A DNA stretch of 64,000 nt. Origin: Chiridota heheva (taxonomy: Eukaryota > Echinodermata > Holothuroidea > Apodida > Chiridotidae). A program made the translations under genes and the position numbers. Every line of letters begins with the position of its first letter. The first letter of the stretch is position 1. Location: positions 374,294 through 438,293 of the forward strand of contig JAIGNY010003040.1 in the NCBI GenBank assembly GCA_020152595.1, read 5' to 3'. Below, in pieces: positions 11,730 to 23,809 of this stretch. The notes beneath the pieces were generated by a model. The model ran no database searches and was not told the DNA's origin. It was given only the letters and a program-made list of their open reading frames with translations.

Positions 11730-12805
11730 CAGTGCCGGATTTTATAAGGACAAGTAAACTTCGGGCCTCGCATCAAAAGGGACCTCGCATCAAAAGGGAC
11801 CTTGCATCAAAAGGGACCTCGCATCAAAAGGGACCTCGCATCAAAAGGGACCTCGCATCAAAAGGGACCTCGCATCAAAACGGACCTCGCATCAAAAGGG
11901 ACCTCGCATCAAAAAGGACCTCGCATCAAAACGGACCTCGCATCAAAAGGGACCTCACATCAAAAGGGGCCTCACATCAAAATGGGTCTCACATTAAAAG
12001 GGGCCTCCCATCAAAAGGGACCTCACATCAAAAGGGACCTCACATCAAAAGGGACCTCACATCAAAAGGGGTCTCACATCAAAATGGGTCTCACATTAAA
12101 ATGGGCCTCACATCAAAAGGGGTCTTACATCAAAAGGAACCTTGCATCAAAAAAAACCTTGCATCATAAGGGGTCTTACATCAAAAGGGGTCTTGCATCA
12201 AAAGGGGCCTAGCATCAAAAGGGGCCTTGCAAGGGACCTCGCATCAAAAGGGGCCTGACATCAAAAGAGACCTCACATCAAAAAAGGGCTAGCATAAAAA
12301 GAGAGCTCACATCAAAAGGGTTCTCGCATCAAAAGGGATCTCGCATCAAAAGGGGCTTCGCATCAAAAAAGGCCTCACATAAAATGGGCCTCACATCAAA
12401 AGGGGCCTCACATCAAAAAGGGTCTTGCATCAAAAGAGGTCTATCATCAAATGAGGCCTTGCATCAAAAGGGGCCTGACATTAAAAGGGGCCTCGCATCA
12501 AAAGGGGCCTCGCATCAAAAGGGACCTCTCATCAGAAGGGGCCTTGCATCAAAAGGGGTCTTGCATCAAATGGATTCTCATCTCACAAGAAACCTCACGT
12601 CAAGAAGTCTTGCATCAAAAGATACCTCACATCACAAGGGGCCTCACATCAAAAGCCTCGCATCGAAAGGGGCCTTGCATCAAAAAGGGTCTCGCATCAA
12701 AAGGGGCCTAACATCAAAAGGGGCCTTACATCAAAAGGAGCCGTGCATCAAAAGGATTCCCCTCCCCCTCCTCCCCCCTCCTCCTTATATTAAGGCCCCT
12801 GGCAG
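11730..12805. mobile_element. Possible hAT-like element containing the 17-bp minisatellite
   Basis: CAGTGCCGGATTTTATAAGGA just left of the array and TATATTAAGGCCCCTGGCAG just right of it are weakly inverted; both contain a TATAAGG-like block. The arrangement parallels the 9442-9743 element. The match is imperfect. Confidence 0.3.
11766..12760 (+). repeat. 17-bp minisatellite, roughly 55 units
   Basis: Variants of ATCAAAAGGGACCTCGC. The left third is homogeneous (GGACCTCGC); the rest diverges to GGGCCTCAC and GGTCTTGC forms with a few broken units. Long apparent frames in several phases are a by-product of the repeat. It starts about 380 bp upstream of the SAPCD2-like start. Confidence 0.95.
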
Positions 12806-14499
12806 AATAGAGAAAGGGAAAAGTTATCCATGGAAAGGGATTAACTTGTCTGGTGGTGTGAGTGGCAAAAAACCCATAAATTTTCAGGTTGTAATAAGAA
12901 AAATTGTACTGGTAACTTCAAACCATGCTACTAGGTGCAAAATGTTTACTATTTCCACAGTAAAATTTCGAATTTCATGTGAATTATAGGGAGGTATGAG
13001 ATTCATGTACCTTTGACTTTATGTACTCGTGATTTTAAGGATATCTTACAACAATATATAATATAAGTTCACTTATCTAGCTTTCTCAACTTTCTCAAGC
13101 AGACAAGTCACACTTTGAGTCTTTTGGCAGATGGGAATTTCATATACAGGTATTAGGAGTGGTATCAAATTCCCCCCTCGCCCCCATTCCCACCTCCACC
13201 CCCTCACCCAACACATACACTATGTAAGTTTTACCTCTGTTTTCCTTTGTTTTGAGAAATTCAAGTAGGTCCTATATAGCTGTATAGTTGCCACTTTCAA
13301 ATAGAGATGTATTTCTTCAGGTGCCCCAGCTCTTAGTTCTTATGCAAGTTTCTATACTCCTGCTTTAATCCCTTTAAATGTTGGTTATCCTTAATTCAGC
13401 GCAACATGTTGGGATTTAATTTAAAATTAAATAGCTTTGAAAATTATGAACAAGATATGCTCAAAAGTAGAATGACACTCTGCAAATATAATATAGAATC
13501 AGGCATATTTAGTGGGGTTCCAGGGGGAAACTTTTCCCACTGGCTAAATTCCGTTTGTAACATGTAAGTACCGGGATCAATAAGGTACCACTTTAGACAT
13601 CACTTTAGATACTAGTATACAATATGCTATACATATTAGGGAAATAAACTGTGAAAAAATGAATATAAGGTTAAATATCGGTCAAATGTGCTGATGACTT
13701 TGTTCCTAGCGAAATAATATCTCAGATTTTCAGGAAATTTCTTTAAATTTTTTATTTTTAATTTTCTTCGACCCCCACCCCTCCCAGCTCCCCGACTCCA
13801 GTAGCGTCAGTGGACCCTTTTATTGGGGGTAATTTTACAACCGACGAAAGAGTTCGACGCTACCGACAAAAATATATTCCACATTCAGGGCCCTCATTAC
13901 GTCAGAATTTATGAAGAAGAAAAAAAGGTCATCAGTCCAAAATCGCTGAACGGGTGCCATAATATTATTTTTTTCAATCTGTTTGGTAAAGTTTTTATTG
14001 TCTTTCGTGGCACTTTTACCGACGCGGACCTTGATTTACCGACTGGTCTTCAATTTTACCGACAGCTTTACCGAAAGTGGGTGGTGTAACACTCCCATCC
14101 ACCCCACCCCCACCCCCAGTATTTATGCCTCTGCCTATTACAGCCTGGGTACAGTCCTTTTCCTATAATTACTGTATTCCCCTGGCACCGAAAGCTGAAT
14201 ACGCCATTGTGCGGAAGCGATGGTCCCAGAGTAGTGTGAAACGTGATGCTTTAAAGTTATATATGGACAGGTAGAAATGTTAGATTCACCATTACAAACT
14301 TTAAACTTTAGAGCTGATGAGTCTTTCAATTTCATCAAAAGCCCGGCATTATAGTTTCCGTGTTCTGGCTAATCAAAGTTTGGAGAAAAAAATTAATACA
14401 AAGGAAAACTTGGGAAATTTAGGAATAACTTTTTTCCAGCTTACAGTCTTAATAGAAAAATATTTTTTCAAATGCTCTCTTCCTCATTTTGTTTTTTAT
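12806..14499. other. No gene recognised; TACCGAC-rich patch
   Basis: 13830-14075 contains six or more copies of TACCGAC in an otherwise open + frame of 88 codons that resembles no protein. C-rich, CACCCC-like tracts occur near 13180 and 14095. Possibly an old repeat. Confidence 0.35.
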
Positions 14500-17400
14500 T
14501 GTCTTCAAGTTCATATAAAATGAACTTGCTTAATCAATGAGTTAATGCTTTAACTCCTTCCGTCACCGGATAAATGCTGGCTTTAATTTAATTTCATACG
14601 CTCAAAGTTATCTGTTTCTTTTAGGATAGATATAATTTTACGTGTGAAAACTAATTTTCTAATCTCACGTCTAAAGGAAACAGCCAATCAGAGTATTTTA
14701 GACGTATGCAATGGAATCATTACGACGTAACAAATTATTGTTACGACGTAATAATTGATTTTTCTTGATAAAAACGTCTAAAAATTAGTTTTGACGCGTA
14801 AAATTATGTCTATTCTTACATCTAAAGAAAATAGCCAATTAGCAACCTGTTTTAGACGTATGAAATAAAATTGTTACGACGTAAGAAGTGATTGTTACGA
14901 CGTAGGAAGTGATTTTTCTTCGGCGTAACATTAGGAGACGTTATGAACCGCATGGCCAACCATATCCGAATGCATGATAAAGAACGCTGTTTTTGTATGC
15001 CAATTGGATTATACTATCCCGTTTGGAAGATCTCCTGCACTTATACCCAAATTGAGGTATTGCACTCGTAGTTGATAGCTCGTTTGGGTTATAACTTGCG
15101 TTTACAAACTAAAGCTATAAAACTAGAATAGCCTGGATGCACTATATATCCATATAACGCAATTGAATAACCCAGGCTATACAGTAACAGTACCTTTAAA
15201 TCACCAGAGTGTTAATAACCAGAGAGCCTAAAATAACAACGTTTCAAACTGCAGTAAAAATAACAGCCTCTGCTCCAGTATTACAATTTGTTTTTTTACA
15301 ATAAGTTCTTTTGTTTGCATATAGAAAAGTGAGTCTAATAACTGATGCATGCATAAAGCAGGGAGTTGGAATAGAAAGTCAGGTTTATCTGTGATAGGTT
15401 TCTTAAAGGATTCAGGTGTAAAGTTAGTCCAACAAATAAAAAATTGATTAAATCTGTTTAGTTATATTTCGCATATGATTGCCACTTGGAAGTTAATTTG
15501 CGTGATGCTATTATTGATTACTTATATTGTGATTCATTAATTGCGATAATAAATTATTTGCTAAAAAATGGCTTTATATTTGCAATATGAGGAAAATATG
15601 CCTTATAGTTAAAAGCATGTCTAATGTTGCAACTTGCAAGGATGTAAAACCCGTCTTGATTTTAATACATACAGTATTTTGCTGAGAGTGTCTGTTTATG
15701 ATATCAAGTTCCCTCAAAAGGAAACATTGTTATTCAAATTTGCATCATTGCTGTTGAGGCAGGTTTTTGTTGGCTTACTTAAATTAGAACATCAATGATG
15801 TAGTAGCTCAACATATATTTTGGAGGTGGGTATAAATATGTTTTTGTGAGTGGTTTGTTAATTTGAGTAGACTTAGGTTGTTATGAGTACACATCAGTGC
15901 TATCAGAAGTGTGGGGGAGGGGCAGATGTGGGGTTTCAGCCCACTCAATAATTTGCAGAACTGTAATAAAAATTGATGCCGTATTTTCACTTTTTGTCAT
16001 TGCAAATAAGACAACTTAATCAAACTGCACCCTGGCTTGGTGACCCACCATACAAATGTGCACGCATATTACTAATGACTTTAGACCACTGAGCCTAGTG
16101 CTTTTATTGCTACATACTGTGGGACAGATCCCAAATGGGATATTAAGCCGAATTAGCGCATGTGGTGTCAGGCTATATTTTAGACTCGAACCAATGAAAA
16201 GAGAGTTTTCTTTCCATCAGAGATATTTGGTGGTATTTCCCGAGTCAAATGTTATAATATACGCTAAATTCATTCGGATCGCTCCGAGCGACAACCAAAT
16301 TTTGGAGTCATTTTTGATGAGATTTGGAATGCAAAATTCTGCAAAACTATGCACTAATGCAATTTTAAAGTCCTCTTTCATATAAAACTTACTAACTTAA
16401 TTACTTTCTAAATTAATCCTTTAAGATACCCGTCATAGATAACGGTGATTTTATACATCAGTTTTTTAGAGGAGTTTCATCTCCATGCAGGGAGTTGTTA
16501 TTTGGATGCAAACAAAAGACTCCCTGTGAACAGGAAGTTCTGCCAGGCGATGCTTGTGATTTGAAAGGTGTTTTTCATCAGTGAGGAGTCTATTGAGGCT
16601 ATTTTAGCCATTATTAAGCTTTTATTAGTTTTTAAATGCAAGTTATAGCCCAAATTAGTTATCAAATACAAGAGCTATTCTCAATTTGATTACATATTAG
16701 GAGAAATCCCAAACGGGATATCAAGCTGATTAGCATATGTGTCCAGAAGGTATTTTAATGTTCCAGCCAATGAAAACATAGTTTTATTTCAATCGGAGAT
16801 ATTCGGTGGTATTTTCCAAGCCAATGTTATTGTATATGCTAATTCATTCGGATTGCGCCGAGCGAAATCCGAACGAAAATCGGGATTTTGGGCTAGCCTC
16901 ACATAAGCTCAAAATCCCTTAAAGGGATGTTGAACTAATAACAGTTTTCACATATTCAAACGATATTAAAAGCTTTATTGCGCAGTGGGGCAACTGGAGT
17001 CCTGGGGGCCCGTGAGGATTTTGGCGCTATGCAGCGCTGTTGGAACTGCGGCGGCAAGATGGGGGGCACTGCCCATTGGCCTAAAGTAAGAAGAGCAGGG
17101 GGTGCCCTTTTGAAAAAATTTGGCTGACCGGGCAGAAGGTGCCCTTTTAGTTTTTTTAAAGTTGAGGGCGGACCGAGTTAGATGCCCCCTTTTGAAACTT
17201 ATATGAAATTACTATAGGTCATTCTTGAAGCTTAAAAACAAATAGAAATCCATTTACTCACAAATATTACATAATACATAGAAGTTGTTACTGAAATTAA
17301 GTATTTATTTGACGCAATTAAAGAGTGTAATTTTACCAAGGACACCGACACCGAGGCCGTGGTGGGATGTGCATGGCCCCTAATAATTTTATAAGCAGCA

Positions 17401-17890
17401 ATTTTCAAAATAAGTCTTTTACCTATTCACCCGATGGGTAATTGTCAACATTGGTCCTGGCTTCCCAATATCAAACCTATATAGCGGGATTTGCCTACCG
17501 AAAGTGGGGTGAAGTCAAAAGTGTGTGTGTGTGTGTGTGTTGTGTGTGTGTGTTGTGAGGGGTTAATTACAAAATCACGCTAAAATACAACAAATTACCA
17601 TAAATAAATATCTATTTGGACAAAAAGTGAGGGTGGAAAAAGTGCTCTCTTGCTTTCCTCGAATCCCGCCTATGCTCAAACCATATAAGTAGGAATCATG
17701 GGGCCAGGAGGCAAAATTCCTCCACTTTTTCGAAAACTGACAAAAGTGCTCCTTTTGTTAAATGAAAAGTGGCACTCATTTAATGTCCAAGAAGCGCCCT
17801 AACTTTTAACTACCCACCAACAAAAACAGGCTTATGCCCACCTCAAAATATATGTTGAGCTACTACATCATTGATGTTCTAGTTTTGTTA
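14500..17890. repeat. Large inverted-repeat family, right copy, with internal insertion
   Basis: This is the counterpart of 1-1310 in opposite orientation, but split at about 15785 by an extra 1.15 kb that itself contains inverted family segments (16100-16940). AACATCAATGATGTAGTAGC (15790) and its inverse (17860-17880) bound the right half. The left part, 14560-14950, has two about 180-bp units with TTAGACGTAT and TTACGACGTAA motifs. No gene recognised. Confidence 0.65.
17520..17557 (+). repeat. TG microsatellite
   Basis: (TG)n with two TT-type interruptions. Confidence 0.95.
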
Positions 17891-19035
17891 GTCATCAGTT
17901 CTGATAACCATCGTCGCATTTTTAACCAAAATTGTATCAACAACCATGCAAAGTTACAAAATTAACACCGACAGACACCAACTAAATTTAGACTCTTGTA
18001 TAATGTTGTCAATAACACAAATGATTATATTAGAATATATTCATCATATAACGTGACTAGAAATATTATCTGCATCATTTTGAAGCAGGCTATCATCCAG
18101 TGGCGTACGGTATATTCGGGGTAGTATACCGTTCTGACCATTGTGCCAGTGGCACAAGGGCCCCATGCCCATATTTTTTATTAATAATTTTGATACTTTA
18201 GCATATACCTGAGCCCAGTCATTTGATGAAACCCTAAAGCATCCAGTCCGAATCTCTGTTGCTCTGAAACTTTTTCTGTCGGAGAGATTGGTGAATTGAA
18301 TCAATTTGTTTTATTGATTGAAACCTTATAGTTTTGAACATTTTGAAGTATATTTTAAAGGAAACGTTTAACGTTTTGACATGCTATCTCAGTAATCTAC
18401 GGACGGGTACAATAGTTTTTTTAATCAACCACCTACCGAACAGTTCGGGAACCTCTTCAAAAAGTTGGAAATCTCAAACTTTTTGGAGATGACTGTTTTG
18501 TGTTTCAACTACTTGAACGCATGATTAACGCAATTTTCCTATAATCTTCATGTAAATAAACCTTAAGGCCTAGTAAGTGGTCTCCTTCGTTTTAGCCACG
18601 TGACTGCAAGTAATCGAAGAATTCAGGTCAAGGTCAGGATTTTCCGCGCCGAAATCTAAACAGTGAAATTTCTGGGCGATACATTTGCTGTTTGTATATT
18701 TACTCTTAAAATAACCGAGTACTCATATCCAACGTGGTCCCTAAGCCTCGAACAAATTTCCAAACCGTTTTAAGTTTGACCTACACAATAAGTCAATGAA
18801 AGAGCATAGGGGCATTGTGGGTAATATCGCGTAATGACGGCCTTCATAGCTTTTCTATCTCCAAGTTCTTGGAGATATTTCATCTCCAACTTTTTGGAGA
18901 TTTTCCTGACTGCCGAAAAAAGCATTCATTTATGATTTTAATAGTCTTATATAGCATGTGCAATTTTCAAGATATGAGAAATCAAAGTTTAATTTGTTTA
19001 ATATTGCAAAATGTGAGGTTTACGAATAGGAGAAC
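17891..19035. other. Non-coding with short palindromes
   Basis: AACTTTTTGGAGA and its inverse TCTCCAACTTTTT recur at 18460-18500 and 18858-18910, giving short hairpins such as TCTCCAAGTTCTTGGAGA. 18640-18660 has a small CpG cluster. No gene recognised. Confidence 0.35.
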
Positions 19036-19037
19036 AC

Positions 19038-19467
19038 CTCTTACAAAATGTCCAGATCTGGCTTTAATAAAGTTTATATATGGGTAAATAAAGTTTATAT
19101 CTGGGTAAATAAAGTTTGATCTGGCCAGATAAAGCCAGATAGAAACCTTCTTTAAAGACAATTTGATACATAAATAAAATTTGATATGGCCAGATCAAGC
19201 CTTGGCTAAAGTCAATTTGATACGATACACAAATAAAGTTTGATCTGTCCAGATCAAACCAGATATGGATATTATAGCTGGCCCAGTTCCAACTTGATCT
19301 GGCTCAGATTAAACTTGATTTAAAAACTCCAGATCAAGTTTGATCTGGCCAGATCAAATTTGAATTTATATCTGCCCAATTCTTTATCTGGCCAGATCTG
19401 GATTTGTTTAAATTCCAGATGTGGAATTTATATCTGGCCATGGCCAGATCTTGAATTTTTGTAAGGG
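19038..19467. mobile_element. CCCTTACA-ended foldback element with CTGGCCAG palindromic core
   Basis: The left end CTCTTACAAAA and right inverse TTTTTGTAAGGG are flanked by AC on both sides. The interior repeats GATCTGGCCAGATC and half-sites; one perfect 20-bp palindrome is TTTGATCTGGCCAGATCAAA. Ends match the element at 3832 but the core motif is unrelated. Confidence 0.8.
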
Positions 19468-19650
19468 ACCTCAAATGCTTTTATTTTTCTTTGTATTTCT
19501 TTCTTTGATTTAAGACCTTGAACATAATGAAAATACTTTCTTCAGCTTGAGGTTGGTTGGGAGTATATCAAAGGGGTTCTTCATTAGAATTATCTTCCCC
19601 TTTTCAAAAAGAAATGGCAGAGGGTCAAAACACAATGGATTTACATAAGA

Positions 19651-19976
19651 AAATAGAGCTGTAGAGACTATGTCCCGTTCACATCACAAGAGTTACACAT
19701 AGAGCTGTAGAGACTATGTCCCGTTCACATCACAAGAGTTACACATAGAGCTGTAGAGACTATGTCCCGTTCACATCACAAGAGTTACACATAGAGCTGT
19801 AGAGACTATGTCCCGTTCACATCACAAGAGTTACACATAGAGCTGTAGAGACTATGTCCCGTTCACATCACAAGAGTTACACATAGAGCTGTAGAGACTA
19901 TGTCCCGTTCACATCACACGAGTTACACATAGAGCTGTAGAGACTATGTCCCGTTCACATCACAAGAGTTACACAA
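19651..19976 (+). repeat. 46-bp minisatellite, 7 units
   Basis: Units from AGAGCTGTAGAGACTATGTC to GAGTTACACAT are virtually identical (one A to C change in unit 6), so the array expanded or homogenised recently. Confidence 0.95.
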
Positions 19977-20399
19977 AAATTTGCAACTTTGCACAAAAAC
20001 CTTTAAAAAGCTGTAAAATTGGCACTTTTTAGCCGATTTTGATACAAATGTTTTGCTTTCTTTTAAATTTAAATCTGAATCGGTTAAGTCGGCAAAAATC
20101 CTTTAGAGGGCATGAACGCTAACCGAGCGTAACAAAAGTATAAGAAGAAAAAAATTCAGTTAACAAGAGCAAGTTTAGCTTTGAAACAGCTTAGACTTTG
20201 TGCCTGTACAATGTTTGGTGGTAAAGCATTCCAATCTTTTAGTGTTTGGGGACATCTTGATACGGACCAGGATCCGATTAAAACTGAAAGGAGAAGCGAT
20301 AACAAAGACATGTCGACCCAAGTATGATACCATCAAGTTACAGCAATCAGAGAAGAGTTTTCGGTTGAACTACGAAATAGATATTCATATATTTTATAT

Positions 20400-22500
20400 A
20401 TTTATTTCATATATTTTACAACACTGCTGTGGTGATACTGATGTACTTGATAATATTGAAGAAGTTGAGAGTAAGTGGCAGACATTTGAAGAGGTATACA
20501 ATGGGGCTGCTTAAAAGGTCATTGGGTACAAAAAGAAGGGCCAAAAGCCATGGATCAGCAGAGAAAGTTGAAAATGTGTTGAGGAGAGAAAACAGCAGAA
20601 ACTTAAGATTGAGAATACCAAGTCAATTAGAATTAAAGATATTATGAGAGCTAAGTATGGTGAAAAAGACAAAGATGTGACGAAAAGCTTCAGGAGAGAT
20701 AAAAGAAAGTGGGTTGACGACCTTGCTACATCTGCAGAGGAAGCAGCTAGGAATGGCAGAATGAGAGAGCTTTACAAGATAACCAAAACAATTTGCAATG
20801 AAAGGACCAAGGTTGGGAGTGCTATAAGAGACAAGGATGGGAATCTATTAACGAATGAAAAAGAAAAAAAGGGAGAGGTGAAAAGAGAATTTTGAGGAGA
20901 TACTGAATAGACCAGATCCTGTTTTCCAGTTCCGAACATAACATGTGACCATGTAATAGACGAAATCAGTATCAGTTATTTTAAAAGAGGTGAAATAAAA
21001 GAGACATTGATGAAGCTAAAGAATAACAAAGCTGCAGGCAAGGATAATATAGCTGCCGAGTTGTGAAAAGTTGATATATGCACATCAGTATTATGGCTTG
21101 AAGAACTATTCAGAATTGTATGGGAAAAGGAAGTTATACCAAAATTATGAAAGCAAGGACTGATAACAAAAATACCTAAGAAAAGCAATACTACTATGCT
21201 ATAACTAACGCAGAATAACCTTAACATCCATACCAACCAAAGTATTTGAAAGAGTTTTAATTGACAGAATTAGAAACGGTGTTGACAGTAAGATGAGAGA
21301 TGAACAGGCTGGATTTAGAAGAGGAAGGAGTACCACCGAGCAAATTTTCATCCTGCGCAACATTCTAGAACAGGTGGCTGAATGGCAGTCAATCATATAT
21401 ATCGCCTTTGTTGACTTTGAGAAGGCGTTTGCACAGAGAAAGACTCTGGAATGGCAGCCTATGGTATTCCACAAAAGATAACATGCTTGATTAAGGCGTT
21501 ATATGAAGACAGTGAATGTATTGTTATAGATGGTGGTGTGGAATCTAAATTGTTTTAAGTCAAAAGTGGTGCAAAGCAAGGTAATGTACAGATGTAATAT
21601 CAGGGTTCTTTTTTCTGATGGTGGTAGACTGGGTGATGATGAGGAAAACGACTGATGATAACAGGAATGAAATTAGATGGAAGTTCATGTCAACCCTTGA
21701 GGACTTAGATTTTGCTGATGATATCGCTCTATTTTCATCTACATATCAACACATGCAAACCAAAGTGACCAGGCTCAATCAGTATGCTGCACAAACTGGG
21801 CTAAAAATTAATAAGGATAAGACAGAGCTCATGAAAGTTAACAGCAAATGTGCAAACAAAGTTTATATCGATAACCCACAACTAAATGAAGTAAACAAAG
21901 TTAGATACCTTGGTGCAACAAGGTGGTGGTGAAGAAGATATCCAAAACAGATCTCTCTAAAGCAAGAGTAGCACTTATGAAGTTAAATAGAATATGGAAC
22001 TCAAGCACACTCTCAATATATACAAAAATAAAAGTGTTTAACTCTCTTGTTAATTATGTACTCTTGTATGGTTGCGAGACATGGAGAGTTAATGTAGCAG
22101 ATAATAAAAAAAAACTAGATACATTTATGTTTAAATGTTACAGAAGAATTTTGAAGATCAGATGGCCATATGTAATATCTAACGATGAAATACTGAGAAT
22201 CACTAAACATGACCAAATCAGCACTGAAGTAAAGGAAGAAGTTGTAGGTGGATTGATCATGTGATGCGCATGAGCACTATTAAACACTGTGTGACAGCTA
22301 TGACGTGGAAATTAGTGGGGAGAAGGAAAGTTGGTCGTCCTAGAACGACCTTGAGAAGGGCAGTCGAGAAGGAGAGGAAAGTAATGGGATGGAGGTTGTG
22401 GACAGAAGCCAGACAAATTGCAAAAAACAGAGTCCAGTGGAAAGAGTGCACTGCAGCCTAATGGGCCAGGAGACACGAAGAGAAGAGACTAGGTGAGGTG
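20400..22500 (+). mobile_element. LINE relic with RTE-like reverse transcriptase, frameshifted
   Basis: Broken frames together cover one LINE ORF2. They show a linker with KRKWVDDLA and LYKITKTICNERTK, then RT blocks LKNNKAAGKDNIAAE, DEQAGFRRGRSTTEQI, the domain with FVDFEKAF, the catalytic FADD within DLDFADDIALFS, and GLKINKDKTE. The C-terminus has YVLLYGCETW, CYRRILKIRWP and GRPRTTLRRAVEKERK. This layout resembles RTE-like (CFDP2/BovB-related) elements. Frameshifts and stops at several points, including after KDNIAAEL and near 21480 and 21932, make it inactive. No endonuclease domain or clear target-site duplication was seen. Clade assignment is from memory of family motifs. Confidence 0.85.
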
Positions 22501-23752
22501 AGTGTTTGGGAGGGGAGGGGGAAGGAGTATTTGCATACAATCTTTTTACCATATGGAACATGTAAATTCAGATCATGGTTATTTCTTGTATTAATTCTCA
22601 TTTTTGGGATTAGGTTATCATTATCAATAGATTGTTATTGATTTTATATAGCATTTGTAGTTGGGTGTTCTTGTTTTTAGCAGGGGCCAATCTAATTCAT
22701 GAAACATGTTAGTTACTAGATTTATAAGTTTTTTTTTATCTTTTTTGTGGATTTTGAATCATATTGCCTCTTCCTGTCCATATGCATTTAAACACGCTAA
22801 CCATTTAACGAAAATAGTTGCTATCATCATTGGACCAGTTTGTTTACTGACTGGTTTATTAACCTTGAAATTGTTTCATTTCCTCATGTGACACATGATC
22901 ACATGACCAAATTTCAGACGCGGCGCCTCTAACTTGACCGTAGCACGGAACTAATAAGGTATCACTCCACCATCAAAAAATGAGAACCCTCAGAGAAAAG
23001 GCTAATACAAATATTTTCGAGAGGTCCCATTTCATGGGACAGAAAGCTGAGAAGTTAAAAATTTCAGGAATGGTAGAGAAAGGATAGGACTTGAATATGA
23101 ATATCCAAATTTGACAAGATCTACTTTAGAAACAGTTTTATGGGGAAGTATTTTCCCATAATCCCATACCAAAATTTGAGTGATTTGATGAGGGTATTCA
23201 ATCTCTCTTCACTTAGGCTTTAAAAAAAATGCCCAAAACCTCTGAGGACCTCCTATTTAAATTATCCTCATTTAAGAGATATAAGATAGTCCTTTTTGAA
23301 AAACATTATGAAAAATCCTAACTCGTTCGCGTTCTGGTACAAAAAGGGCCCTGAACTTAACTCTTTCATTATAAGTTTTAATGGGGCAAATAAATAGTTC
23401 CGTGCTTCCTACTAACTCTTGAAAAAAAATATAAAAAAATTATAAGAGTAAAATGATTCATTTTAGTCATATAATTTACAATAATTGAAGTATACAAAAT
23501 ATCTTACCTTAAATATCACTTTACTAAATTTATTTTACTTTTATTACTACTGTAAAATTTTATTACAGAATATTATAAACACAATTTTATCAAGATGTCA
23601 ATATATCTTCGTAATAAGTTCGCAACAACAATTATTGTAGCTTATTTGCAAGCCGGTGTTCAAGTGTCATTTGCACTAAATATTTCAACGCGTACTTCGA
23701 GGAACTTTAAAATGGTTTAATTTTTAACCTAAGAAATAAACGATTGTTTAAA
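22501..23752. other. 5' flank of NEU1 with a small inverted-repeat element
   Basis: AGCACGGAACTA (22942-22953) is exactly inverted as TAGTTCCGTGCT (23395-23406), bounding about 465 bp of non-coding DNA, a possible MITE. The last 350 bp before the NEU1 ATG are AT-rich, with no obvious TATA box or CpG island. Confidence 0.45.
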
Positions 23753-23809
23753 ATGAATCTGTTGACATGTATTTTATTGGTGTTCATCTTTTACGAATGT
23801 AGTGGTCTT
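23753..23809 (+). CDS. NEU1: NEU1 exon 1, signal peptide
   Basis: ATG with A at -3 opens a 19-residue hydrophobic leader (MNLLTCILLVFIFYECSGL). The exon ends in phase 0 at a good donor, GTGAGT. Exon 2 opens in the same phase, which supports this start. Upstream, an ATG at 23712 is followed almost at once by a stop. No clear TATA box is seen; the 5' flank holds a small inverted-repeat element (22942-23406). Confidence 0.8.

Noticed and set aside
11732-12989. Several + strand frames of 86-201 codons with HQKGP/IKRDL repeats
   Set aside because: Translations of the 17-bp minisatellite; overlapping phases, no start context, no non-repeat domain.
13823-14168. 88-codon + frame and neighbours near 13.8-14.2 kb
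   Set aside because: Rich in repeated TACCGAC-derived codons, no recognised family, no splice support.
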